Of a stretch of 30,203 bases of DNA, positions 6,674 to 15,549 are shown in pieces. Both the position numbers and the translations under genes were made by a program. Below the pieces are notes generated by a model. It had not been told where the DNA came from. It saw only the letters and a list, made by a program, of their open reading frames with translations, and ran no database searches. Each line of letters opens with the position of its first letter. The first letter of the stretch is position 1. This stretch comes from CBDUZS01 sp965371785 (GTDB lineage: Bacteria; Fermentibacterota; Fermentibacteria; Fermentibacterales; JCC-6): the NCBI GenBank assembly GCA_965371785.1, contig CBDUZS010000030.1, positions 1 through 30,203 on the forward strand. Direction: 5' to 3'.

Positions 6674-9313
6674 TTGGCGAGAAAGAAGAACGCAAAGATC
6701 GCGCATGATTCCCTGGTGAAATTACTGATCGGGGCAAGCGGGGCATCCGAGAGACTCGAAGCACTTGGCAATGAACTTTCCACGATGAAGGCATCGGAGG
6801 CAGCCGATCTGCTCCGGGCTATCGACAGCGAGTTTCTCAGTTCACCCGAAACATGCGTCGCGTTTCTTTCCGTTCTCAATGCACCGGGATTCGCGAAGTA
6901 TCTCAAGGGGTTGTCCTGGGAAGATCTCAGATCTGCGGTCGAAGACAAAGACAGCTCCCTCGTCAAAGCGTGGGATCTCGTTTGGAGCTTCTCGATAGGT
7001 GAACGGGCTTTCATCCTGGCAAAAATGTCTCTGGTGTTCGAGATACACTGGCTCGTCAGCTCCGAAATGAAAGATTCTGCAGACATAGCTCTCGCTTTCG
7101 GATCCCTGGTAGCCATGCAGTACCTGGTGGATTGTGATCCGGAAGATCCCGAACTCACGATCAGCTCTTCCAGCTTCGACTCCGCTGCTCAGGACAAACT
7201 CCGAGAAGTGCTGGAGGAAATGGATTTCGCCCGCGTCAAGAAAGACCAGTGGTCGTACAGAATTGATATCGACACCCGGACAAGACTTGTCAGCGGGAGG
7301 AACCTGCTCGCTTACCGAACCTTGTCGAGGGATAACATCTCGCCTCTGGCGATGGCAAGAATGGCTCAGAATATCGTTCAGCGTTTCAGTCTGCTCTCCA
7401 GAACGATCAGCATGTACCCATCCGATCATCCATCGATAGCTCCATCGATAGACTCGTTCATCGGTTCGGTGTCCGAGTTCTACGGACCAGACTGCAACAT
7501 GGTCACTCTGACCATCCTCGGCGGTGAGCTGATGGTCAACAATCTCAAGATCGGCAAGAAGACGAGGGCGGTCGAAGATTTCCTCAGACACCTCTCCGAT
7601 CGAAGGATCAACAGCCTGACCTTCGAAGATGGACTGAAACGGGATTCTCTGCTGAAGTTCATAACGATCTTCAACCGTCCACCCACCTGGATCAAGGACA
7701 AGGGTGGTATGCCTAAACTTCTTGCCAGTAGAGATATACAGCACCTTTCAGTTGGAGAGTTCCGTTACGCACTCATCACAAAGGACGGCTCACTGGTCGA
7801 GGATTCCACGAGTTCATCGGTCGATGCCGCCCTGGAGGACATGGTCTTCAGGGAGCTCATTGAACGGCTCGAACGGGGTGATTCGATAAGGGGAATCCCG
7901 GATGCCGAACTCGGTCTGGCCTTCAAGAAAATACTAGAGGAATCTTCTGGAGGTGCCGAGAGACAGAGGGGTCTTCTTGCCGAGTTCGTTGCCACCCTTG
8001 ACCCCACGATTCTCGAAAAAGGAATCCTCTCGATACAGGATGTGCGTAAGAATATGGCCTGGAGTGCTCTGAGGAAGATCATCGAGAAGAGTCTGGAAGA
8101 TCTGCAAAGCAATGATCCAGATACCGTCCTCCATTCAATCGAGAAACTCCATGATCTCTCACTTACCGGAATATCAAGGAACAAGAGCCACACGATCTAT
8201 CAGATAATCGAGGACATCGGCGATGTTCTGGAAAGCGAATACATTTATCCTGATGCTCTTTTCGCCGGTATCATTCTTCTCGGATCCATATGCGAACGGT
8301 TGATATCCTCTGGTAGCATTGCTGCATCCCTGAGCACGGTTCAGACGATCGAGACGATACGGAAACTAGAAATGGACAGTCCGGAGCTTTTGTCCGCCAG
8401 ACGAAGAGGTCTGGCCGAGGCAATGAGGAGGATCGACACACCGGAGGTAGGTGATCGGCTGATAGAAGCACTTCTGTCCCGTAACGATGTAACCACCCGG
8501 AATGCAGAGGAACTTGCCGGAACGCTTGTTCTGCGGAACCTGACCACGAAGCTGCTGGACATGTTCCTCGAACCGGACAGGAGTCAGAGGGCGAGAGCCT
8601 TCAATCTTCTGAAAGCCACCGGACTGAACGTGCTCCCAGTTCTGCATGCACGTATCCTGAGGCTCGAAATCCAGACGGAGACACCCAGAGATCCCGAAAC
8701 CGGCAGGCTGATGGATGAGGACTGGTACGTAATAAGGAACATCATTGCGATACTTGGTGAACTCAAACATGCCAGCAGCTCGGATGTGCTGATCATCTCC
8801 TCATCCGACGTCGACGACAGGATAAGAGCTACTTCGATCAGGGCTCTGTACTCCATTTCCAGAGAGAAGGCATTCCCCCTTGCCGCGAAGATGATCTCCG
8901 ATCCTTCCGAGCACGTCCTGCGTGTCTGCATGGAAGTGCTGGCAACGTGCGATCACCCGAGCGAGTCCATTCTCTCACGTCTGTTCAGGCTCTTCGATAG
9001 TGATGAAAAGAGCCGCAGAACGATAATGCGTATCCTTCAGCGACTTGCTTCGACTCCGAATGTGCAGAGGTTTATCAGAACGGAATTCAAAGCGGTCAAG
9101 GGAATCCCGTTTGGAGATGTCAGCCTGGCGACCGATGCTCTCATCTGTTTCCTGAAATCGGGAGAGACTGCGGATATCGCTGTGCTCAGGGCATTCCACG
9201 AGACCAGATCCGGGAAGGGCATCTTCAGAAAGAGCGGTCAGCCAAAGGACTTCATGGCGACCGTTCTCGCCACCATCGAGTCCATCAAGAAGGTTCCATT
9301 CATAACCAGGTAA
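6674..9313 (+). CDS. Large HEAT-like repeat protein with an N-terminal HD-GYP-associated-type domain
   Basis: The start is TTG, five bases after a strong GGAGGAG site. The 879-residue product has no signal peptide or membrane segment. Residues about 225-345 contain LSRTISMYPSDHPSI, then LTILGGELMVNNLKIG and NSLTFEDGLKRDSLLKFI. This resembles the helical, glyoxysome-free region seen before HD-GYP or HEAT domains in delta-proteobacteria-like genomes. From about residue 600 onward, paired helices of roughly 30-40 residues with the HEAT look (DVDDRIRATSIRALYSI, DPSEHVLRVCMEVLAT) form an alpha-solenoid. No catalytic motif is visible, so a scaffold or regulatory role is inferred. It is divergent from tRNA-Sec with 116 bp between and convergent with glgP. 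Confidence 0.7.
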   Translation: MARKKNAKIAHDSLVKLLIGASGASERLEALGNELSTMKASEAADLLRAIDSEFLSSPETCVAFLSVLNAPGFAKYLKGLSWEDLRSAVEDKDSSLVKAWDLVWSFSIGERAFILAKMSLVFEIHWLVSSEMKDSADIALAFGSLVAMQYLVDCDPEDPELTISSSSFDSAAQDKLREVLEEMDFARVKKDQWSYRIDIDTRTRLVSGRNLLAYRTLSRDNISPLAMARMAQNIVQRFSLLSRTISMYPSDHPSIAPSIDSFIGSVSEFYGPDCNMVTLTILGGELMVNNLKIGKKTRAVEDFLRHLSDRRINSLTFEDGLKRDSLLKFITIFNRPPTWIKDKGGMPKLLASRDIQHLSVGEFRYALITKDGSLVEDSTSSSVDAALEDMVFRELIERLERGDSIRGIPDAELGLAFKKILEESSGGAERQRGLLAEFVATLDPTILEKGILSIQDVRKNMAWSALRKIIEKSLEDLQSNDPDTVLHSIEKLHDLSLTGISRNKSHTIYQIIEDIGDVLESEYIYPDALFAGIILLGSICERLISSGSIAASLSTVQTIETIRKLEMDSPELLSARRRGLAEAMRRIDTPEVGDRLIEALLSRNDVTTRNAEELAGTLVLRNLTTKLLDMFLEPDRSQRARAFNLLKATGLNVLPVLHARILRLEIQTETPRDPETGRLMDEDWYVIRNIIAILGELKHASSSDVLIISSSDVDDRIRATSIRALYSISREKAFPLAAKMISDPSEHVLRVCMEVLATCDHPSESILSRLFRLFDSDEKSRRTIMRILQRLASTPNVQRFIRTEFKAVKGIPFGDVSLATDALICFLKSGETADIAVLRAFHETRSGKGIFRKSGQPKDFMATVLATIESIKKVPFITR

Positions 9314-9349
9314 CCCATAACCCCATTATACAGCCAGGCGAACTGAAGT

Positions 9350-11908
9350 TCATTCCCACCAGTGAACGAGACCAGGTTCAACGATCCTGCCGCACAGCCT
9401 GTGTTTTGGAAGAATGCGTACGGTGAATCCCCGGTTGCCGGACGTAAGGCACTCGATGCTGCCTTTGAAAACGAACGACTGTTCGTTCCGTTCGCTGTGC
9501 TCCAGCATGATTGAGAGTCTGTCCGTTATCCACTCATCCGAACCGGCAGTGCCGAAGTGTATTTCAACGGCAAGATCTTCTGGTTCGAAACCCTGAGCAT
9601 CGATTTTTACTGTAATCGGGATGATCTGCCCAACTGAACAGAAACCACCGGGAGGAATGTCGGCACTGACTTCTGTAATCTCTATGGCGTCCCAGTGCTC
9701 TCTGATTCCGGACTTCCACGATGCCAGCTCCCTTGCGCCGAGAAAATCGTTGGCTGAGAGTGATTGGACGTACTCGTAGGATGGCATGTAGAATCTGTCC
9801 AAGTATTCAGCAAGCATTCTGTCAGAACTGTAGGTAGCACCTGTCTCGGAAATTGACCTCTTCATGACCTCTATCCATCTTGCGGGTACTCCATCCTGTC
9901 CCCTGTGGTAGAATAACGGAGCAATCTGGTTCTCAATGATATCGAACAGCGCCTTTGTCTCGACCTGATCCTGGAATGAAGGGTCGCTGTAGCTCTCCCC
10001 GCATCCGATAGACCAGCCTGACTCGACGCGATAGGCTTCAGCCCACCAGCCGTCGAGTACACTGCAGTGTACTGCTCCGTTGATGCAGGCTTTCATTCCA
10101 CTGGTTCCACTGGCTTCCATGGGTATCCTGGGAGTGTTGAGCCATACATCGACACCCTGGACCATCTGTCTTGCCATCTCGATGCTGTAATCTTCCAGGT
10201 AGATCACCTTCCCGTAGAACTCGTCTTTCATGCAGATGTGAAAGATCTTGCGGATCAGTTCTTTACCACCATGATCACGGGGGTGGGCTTTGCCTGCGAA
10301 TATTATCTGCACCGGCTGCTCAGGATGGTCGAGAATCTGCAGCAGCCGCTTCTCGTCGCTGAGCAGGAGAGCGGCACGCTTGTAAGCGGCAAACCTCCTG
10401 GCAAAACCTATCGTGAGAACTTCCGGGTTGAGGACGGGAATCTCTTCGATTCCAGGTTTGCGGAGCCCCATCCTGTGAAGCTGGTTTTCCCATCTCTTCC
10501 GCGCATACGTAACGAGTCTTTCCCTGAGTCTCTCATGTCCTCGCCAGAGTTCGGAACTGGGTATACTCTCCACCTTTTTCCATGGATCACCCCGGAACGG
10601 TGTTCCAGGCCATTCGGGACCGAGATGCCGTTCGAAGAGCGCAGCCATCTCATCGGACAGCCATGAACCAAAGTGAACTCCGTTCGTGACGTGTTCGATG
10701 GGTACATCCTCCTGGGGAAGGCCCGGCCAGATATCGCTCCAGATCTTCCTCGATACCTCTCCATGCAGTCTGCTCACACCGTTCCTGTACCGGGAGAAGT
10801 TCATCGCAAAGACGGTCATCGAGAAGTTGTCATTGCTGTTGTGGCGCCCGTACGACAGGAACTCACAAGGTTCTATGTTCATCTCTTTCAGCATGGGAGA
10901 AAGGTATCTCAGTACGAGATCGGGGTGAAACTCCTCGTTCCCTGCGGGAACGGGTGTGTGTGTTGTGAAGACGTTACCTGCTATGACGAGTTCCCGCGCT
11001 TCTTCGAAGGTGAGTTCCTGTTCGGACATGAACTGCCTGATAAGCTCGAGCACGAGGAAGCCTGAGTGTCCTTCGTTGATGTGCCGCACAGCAGGAGTTC
11101 TACCCATCGTCCTGAGAGCACGAATTCCGCCGATACCGAGAAGAATCTCCTGTCTGATCCTCATATCCTTGTCGCCGCCGTACAATTGTCCGGTGATCTC
11201 CCGGTCTGCCATGGAGTTCTCGGGAAGACACGTGTCCAGAAGATAGAGCTCTGTTCTTCCCACCCGGATTCGCCAGATAGCAGCCGTAACCGATCGCTCC
11301 GCAAGGGGAACCTCTATCTTCACCGGTTCGCCGCCTGCATCTATTACCGGGGTGACGGGCATGTTCGAGTAGTCGTTGACGAAGTATCTCTCCTGTTGCC
11401 ATCCATCGCTGTTCAGGTACTGGCTGAAATAGCCCTCGCGGTAGAGAAGAGAGACTCCGACCATTGGAAGCCCGAGGTCGCTGACACTCTTCATCGTGTC
11501 ACCGGCAAGCACTCCGAGCCCGCCGGAATAGATTGGAAGGCTCTCGTGGAGCCCGAATTCTGCAGAGAAAGTCGCTACCGAGAAATCGTCACGATCGGTG
11601 TTTCCTTTACGGTATTCACGGTCGAACCAGCTCTCTCCGCTCAGATAGCCGTCGAGCTTTCTTGATACCTCGCCAAGCCGGGAAATGAAAGCCTTATCAT
11701 CGGCGAGTTCGTAAAGCCTTTTCTGGCTGACGCATCCAAGCAATCTTACGGGATTGTGAGTAGTCTGTTCCCAGAGATCGCTGTCCATCCATTTGAACAA
11801 CTCCGTTGCGGGGGACGTCCATGTCCACCAGGTGTTGTAAGCCAGTGTCTCAAGAGCTTTCAGCTTTTCTGGAATTTTCGGTACGACTCTGAAGGTTCTT
11901 GTCTTCAA
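9350..11908 (-). CDS. glgP: Alpha-glucan (glycogen) phosphorylase, GT35
   Basis: This enzyme cleaves alpha-1,4-glucan with phosphate to release glucose-1-phosphate, using pyridoxal phosphate, in the cytoplasm. The N-terminal 110 residues are the DUF3417-type domain of the bacterial/archaeal branch (ETLAYNTWWTWTSPATELF). The glycosyltransferase body includes AEFGLHESLPIYSGGLGVLAGD, split here as AEFGLHESLPIYSGG followed by LGVLAGD, and HINEGHSGF. The PLP site is EASGTSGMKACINGA, with the Schiff-base Lys at residue 606. The length of about 852 residues fits this branch. I place the start at the TTG at 11908, which follows GGGAGGA at a good distance; an in-frame TTG eight codons upstream lacks a ribosome site. 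It is divergent from the C25 peptidase gene. Storage-glucan use fits a fermentative lifestyle. Confidence 0.93.
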   Translation of the reverse strand: MKTRTFRVVPKIPEKLKALETLAYNTWWTWTSPATELFKWMDSDLWEQTTHNPVRLLGCVSQKRLYELADDKAFISRLGEVSRKLDGYLSGESWFDREYRKGNTDRDDFSVATFSAEFGLHESLPIYSGGLGVLAGDTMKSVSDLGLPMVGVSLLYREGYFSQYLNSDGWQQERYFVNDYSNMPVTPVIDAGGEPVKIEVPLAERSVTAAIWRIRVGRTELYLLDTCLPENSMADREITGQLYGGDKDMRIRQEILLGIGGIRALRTMGRTPAVRHINEGHSGFLVLELIRQFMSEQELTFEEARELVIAGNVFTTHTPVPAGNEEFHPDLVLRYLSPMLKEMNIEPCEFLSYGRHNSNDNFSMTVFAMNFSRYRNGVSRLHGEVSRKIWSDIWPGLPQEDVPIEHVTNGVHFGSWLSDEMAALFERHLGPEWPGTPFRGDPWKKVESIPSSELWRGHERLRERLVTYARKRWENQLHRMGLRKPGIEEIPVLNPEVLTIGFARRFAAYKRAALLLSDEKRLLQILDHPEQPVQIIFAGKAHPRDHGGKELIRKIFHICMKDEFYGKVIYLEDYSIEMARQMVQGVDVWLNTPRIPMEASGTSGMKACINGAVHCSVLDGWWAEAYRVESGWSIGCGESYSDPSFQDQVETKALFDIIENQIAPLFYHRGQDGVPARWIEVMKRSISETGATYSSDRMLAEYLDRFYMPSYEYVQSLSANDFLGARELASWKSGIREHWDAIEITEVSADIPPGGFCSVGQIIPITVKIDAQGFEPEDLAVEIHFGTAGSDEWITDRLSIMLEHSERNEQSFVFKGSIECLTSGNRGFTVRILPKHRLCGRIVEPGLVHWWE

Positions 11909-11964
11909 ACGGCATCCTCCCTCTGGAACCAAACCGCCCTGAAACTCTTTTAGAGATACGCGGT

Positions 11965-11970
11965 ATTATA
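11965..11970 (-). promoter_or_regulatory. Candidate -10 element upstream of glgP
   Basis: A perfect TATAAT is present on the minus strand in the short divergent gap between glgP and the C25 peptidase gene. No good -35 hexamer stands 16-19 bp upstream, so this is only a partial promoter. The other strand has TATACT overlapping nearby, which could serve the peptidase. Confidence 0.25.
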
Positions 11971-11997
11971 CTAGGGTCAGCAGATGGAGGTTGAAGT

Positions 11998-14040
11998 TTG
12001 TACCGGTTCTCTGCTCTTCCTGTCCTGATCATTGCATGTGTATCACAGGCAGGCTACATGTCACACAGAGTGTGTTTTGATTCCGCGGATCTCTCCATTG
12101 ACGGAGAGCCTTACCTGTCTTCAGTGACCCTTTCTGACGGTCACCTTCGCGGGCTCCCGGGTTCACCCCTCCTTCCTGCGGTATCCTTCGCGTTCGTTAT
12201 CCCTGCCGGTGCACAGGATGTGAACGTTACTGCCGTCCCTTCAAGCATGTATTCCGTTCATATGACCGGCACCATCCGGCCTGCTCCGGTTCTTCTGCCA
12301 CTGAACGGCAGCGTGCCACGGATGGAATGCGCCGTGGACGAGTCGATATACCGCTCGACGGATTCATGGCCTGAGGATGTGCTGATATGGAGCCATACCG
12401 GCAATCTGTGCGGATTCACCGTCGTTTCATGCCTGATCCAGCCTTTTGCCTACATCCCGCCCTCGGGAGAACTCCGCCTGTACGAATCCGTCGATCTGCA
12501 GATATCATGGGATCAGGGCTCCGTCGGAACCATTACCGATGCACAGCACTCCAGGGCGGTATGGAGACTTGCGCAGCTGGTCGATAACACGTCCGATATA
12601 GCGTCCTGTTCGCCTGTTGTGAGAGGTGAATCTCAGGGGGACGTCGAATACCTTGTGATCTGTGACAGCTCCTTCTCAGCCGAGTTCGAGCCACTGATCT
12701 CTTTGCAGGAGGAGCTTGGCAGAACCGCCCTTATCCTTGAAACCCATGAAGTTCTTGCCGGTTATCCCGGGAGTGACGAACCCGAGCAGTTGAGGAACTG
12801 CCTTATCGATTACTGGCAGAACATGGGTACGGTTTTCGTGCTGCTTGCCGGTGACGAGGTCACCCTTCCGACCCGTTTCATCAACACGGAGTGTGAAGGC
12901 GAGGTCGACTACGTCCCCGTCGATCACTACTTTTCCGATCTCGACGGGACATGGGACGGTAACGGTGACGGTGACTACGGTCAGCCCGATGACGATCTCG
13001 ACCTCTACATGGATGTGCTTCTTGGAAGGGTACCGTGCAGTACATCGGAAGACGCGGCAACCTTCGTGGAGAAGACCCTTGTCATCTCCACATCACCGCC
13101 CCCCGGAGACTGGTACAGGGAGGCGGTTCTGTGCGGAGCCGTTCTCTTCGAGGATATCGGGTACGTGGGTGCCAAGGGATGTGATTCCATTGCAGCAGCC
13201 TTACCGGCAAGCTGGGATATCGTTAAAGCCTACGAGGTCCTGGGGGGGGACTGGATAGACACTCACATTGCCTACATCAGCGACGGTTCCGGCTGGACGC
13301 ACTACGCGTCCCACGGCAACGAGAGAGGTGTCTACTGGGATGCCGAGTTCAAGGCGATGATGACCACATGGCTGGCCGATACGACACTCTGGAACGGAGA
13401 CAGGCTTGGTGTTCACACCGCCATAGGATGTCATCCCGGAGCGTATCACATTGACGAATGTCTCGCCGAAGTCCTGTTGAATCTCGAGGATCGTGGAGCC
13501 GTCTCAGTAATGTTCAACACGGGTTACGGGTGGGAGGGCTTCTGGCCCGAACTCGGTGCGAGTGAATGGCTGTGCATCGATCTGGCACGCCAGGTGTTCA
13601 GGGAGAAAGCACCGTCCATCGGTCTGGCCTTTGCGTCCGCAAAGGATCTGAGAGTACCATGGATGCACGGAGGGTACGACAGGACCTTCCAGTCACTGCT
13701 CGCCTGGACAGCATTTCAGGATCCATCGCTCGAAATACGGGGCGTTCCCCAGGGCAGCCCTGTGCCTCCTGTACCTCTGTACTTGTCAGCACCCTACCCC
13801 AATCCTGTAACGAGAGGTGCTCCGCTTGCCTTCCAGGTCTCCTTCTCCGAGAGTCCGATCGATGTCTTCGTTCACGATCTGGCCGGCAGACTGCTCTGGG
13901 AGAGCTCAGCCGCCACGGGCTCGAGAGTTGTATGGGAATGCATGGGTATTAACGGTCAGCGCGTTCCCGCAGGCGTCTACATCGTAAGCGCGAGATGGGG
14001 GCAGTCGGGTTCGGCCAGAAAGATTACCGTTCTCGATTAG
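11998..14040 (+). CDS. Gingipain-type C25 cysteine peptidase with C-terminal sorting-type domain
   Basis: TTG start 7 nt after GGAGG, then a signal peptide (about residues 1-18). A propeptide-like region follows to about residue 205. The C25 caspase-like catalytic domain spans about residues 215-570. Its His is in HYASHGNERG (His439) and its Cys in HTAIGCHPGAY (Cys478), the usual order and spacing for the His/Cys dyad of gingipains. An Asp/Gly-rich loop (NGDGDYGQPDDDLD) looks calcium-binding. Residues about 595-680 are a FlgD-Ig/type A sorting-like domain: YPNPVTRG, then VHDLAGRLLW and PAGVYIVSA. The protein should be secreted and cleave extracellular proteins. Its 3' end overlaps the convergent glycosyltransferase gene by 17 bp. 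Whether a type IX system exists here cannot be seen in this window. Confidence 0.87.
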   Translation: MYRFSALPVLIIACVSQAGYMSHRVCFDSADLSIDGEPYLSSVTLSDGHLRGLPGSPLLPAVSFAFVIPAGAQDVNVTAVPSSMYSVHMTGTIRPAPVLLPLNGSVPRMECAVDESIYRSTDSWPEDVLIWSHTGNLCGFTVVSCLIQPFAYIPPSGELRLYESVDLQISWDQGSVGTITDAQHSRAVWRLAQLVDNTSDIASCSPVVRGESQGDVEYLVICDSSFSAEFEPLISLQEELGRTALILETHEVLAGYPGSDEPEQLRNCLIDYWQNMGTVFVLLAGDEVTLPTRFINTECEGEVDYVPVDHYFSDLDGTWDGNGDGDYGQPDDDLDLYMDVLLGRVPCSTSEDAATFVEKTLVISTSPPPGDWYREAVLCGAVLFEDIGYVGAKGCDSIAAALPASWDIVKAYEVLGGDWIDTHIAYISDGSGWTHYASHGNERGVYWDAEFKAMMTTWLADTTLWNGDRLGVHTAIGCHPGAYHIDECLAEVLLNLEDRGAVSVMFNTGYGWEGFWPELGASEWLCIDLARQVFREKAPSIGLAFASAKDLRVPWMHGGYDRTFQSLLAWTAFQDPSLEIRGVPQGSPVPPVPLYLSAPYPNPVTRGAPLAFQVSFSESPIDVFVHDLAGRLLWESSAATGSRVVWECMGINGQRVPAGVYIVSARWGQSGSARKITVLD

Positions 14041-15469
14041 CAATCTTCAACAAAAGCAGTTCTCCCGTATCGACAACATTGACTTCGTACTGATCCCGGG
14101 CGAGAAACTCCTCACAGCCCGTTGTATGCTCAATCCAGTAATCATTCAGAACGATGTATCCGATGCGCCTTTCATCGGCGTAGTCCAGCAGATATCCGAT
14201 GGACATCTCGCGGTTCTCGCATAGAACCCTTGCCAGGTAGAGTCCGGAGATCTGAAGTCTGTCGATCTGTCCGAATATGAAGTTCATTGGTGCAAGGCAG
14301 GTTTCTCCTTCCGGGATCAGATCGCCTGCAAGCGCGTTTTCTCTTTCGATATTGCAGGTTCCCCCCGATATCGAATGGACACTGAAGTAGAGGCCGTAAA
14401 GGAGCAGGATGAGGGCTGCAAATGCGAATCCACTCCGCTTTGCTCTACGGTATCTCTGCTCGGAACGGAGTCTGGAGAATTCACTCAGAGCAACTGCGAA
14501 GATGGCAGCACCGAAGGGCAGCAACGGGACCGTGTAGGTCACTGTCTTGCAGCTGGTGAGCAGCCCCAGGGATACGAGTAATGCAGCCGAGTACCTGTAG
14601 AGTGGAGAGAAACGCAAAAAAGCCTGTCGTGGTGTGACCAGAAGGCTTGTGAGTATGAGTATCGAAGTGAAGATGGTCTCCGGTTTCCTGAAGAGACTCT
14701 TGTGCTCGTTAAGAAGGTTTGAAAGCGGTGTAAGGATCGTGAAAGTGGTTTTTCCTGCGCTCAGCTCACCACCGAGCTGCTCCCTGAGGAGGGGGATGTC
14801 CCCGGACAGCTCGATGACGAAGGGAAGAATGACAACGGCGGCTCCTGCAAGGAATACGGCGCTGCATATGAAGCGGCGCTCCCATAAGAGAAGAGCGATT
14901 CCTGCGGTTACGAAGATCGCACCGTTCGGGTGAGTGACAAGAGAAAGCCCCGCGAGAAAGCCTGCAAGAGCCCTGCGCAGCCTGTGTGAATCCTCTCCTG
15001 CAAGGCAGAGAAAACTTCCGAATCCGAAAGCTGTGTAGAGCATCTCCGGCCTGAAGATGGCTGCGTAGCGGAAGAAGAGCGGCATCAGCAGCAGAACACC
15101 GGATGCCGCCAGAACGGTGCGGGAACCAAGTTCGAGATGCCGCGAGCAGTAGTTCCTGAAGAGGAGCATGAGCACCATAGCTGAAGCGAGGGCGATGAGT
15201 CTGAGACCGATCAGGTGGAAACCTGCAATCCTTATCACACCTGCGGCCGTGAGGATGAACAGCCTGTGCTGGAGCATTATCCGGTTCTCGTTGTGGCAGT
15301 AACCCCTGAAGAGCTCCGAATGTACGTAGCCATCGCGTGACTGGAAATATGCCTGCTCTGCGAGCCAGGCTTCGTCCACTCCTGCCCTGTTTCCCACAAC
15401 CCGGATCACGAGAAAGACAGCCTGTACGGCAAGGATGGTCACACCGGCAAAGAGAAGCAGTCGTTTCAT
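14024..15469 (-). CDS. GT-C-type membrane glycosyltransferase (PMT/ArnT-like fold)
   Basis: The 481-residue product has an N-terminal membrane anchor and about ten hydrophobic helices. The first outer loop carries GVDEAWLAEQAY, an Asp-Glu pair in the position of the catalytic acidic residue of GT-C enzymes. A loop with HNENRIMLQHRLF and a second with FRPEMLY follow. The C-terminal 110 residues are a soluble extracytoplasmic domain. GT-C enzymes move a sugar from a lipid-linked donor to lipid or protein; donor and acceptor cannot be told. No ribosome binding site precedes the ATG, but a CATAAT lies six bases upstream, so a leaderless transcript is possible. It converges on the C25 peptidase gene with a short overlap and is divergent from the VIT/vWA gene. 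Confidence 0.8.
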   Translation of the reverse strand: MKRLLLFAGVTILAVQAVFLVIRVVGNRAGVDEAWLAEQAYFQSRDGYVHSELFRGYCHNENRIMLQHRLFILTAAGVIRIAGFHLIGLRLIALASAMVLMLLFRNYCSRHLELGSRTVLAASGVLLLMPLFFRYAAIFRPEMLYTAFGFGSFLCLAGEDSHRLRRALAGFLAGLSLVTHPNGAIFVTAGIALLLWERRFICSAVFLAGAAVVILPFVIELSGDIPLLREQLGGELSAGKTTFTILTPLSNLLNEHKSLFRKPETIFTSILILTSLLVTPRQAFLRFSPLYRYSAALLVSLGLLTSCKTVTYTVPLLPFGAAIFAVALSEFSRLRSEQRYRRAKRSGFAFAALILLLYGLYFSVHSISGGTCNIERENALAGDLIPEGETCLAPMNFIFGQIDRLQISGLYLARVLCENREMSIGYLLDYADERRIGYIVLNDYWIEHTTGCEEFLARDQYEVNVVDTGELLLLKIANRER

Positions 15470-15549
15470 GCAGGTATTATGGCTACGGAATAACCGGTGG
15501 CGTTAGACTGTATCAGCAGCAGAAGAAAACCAGATAGGAGGATATTGAG

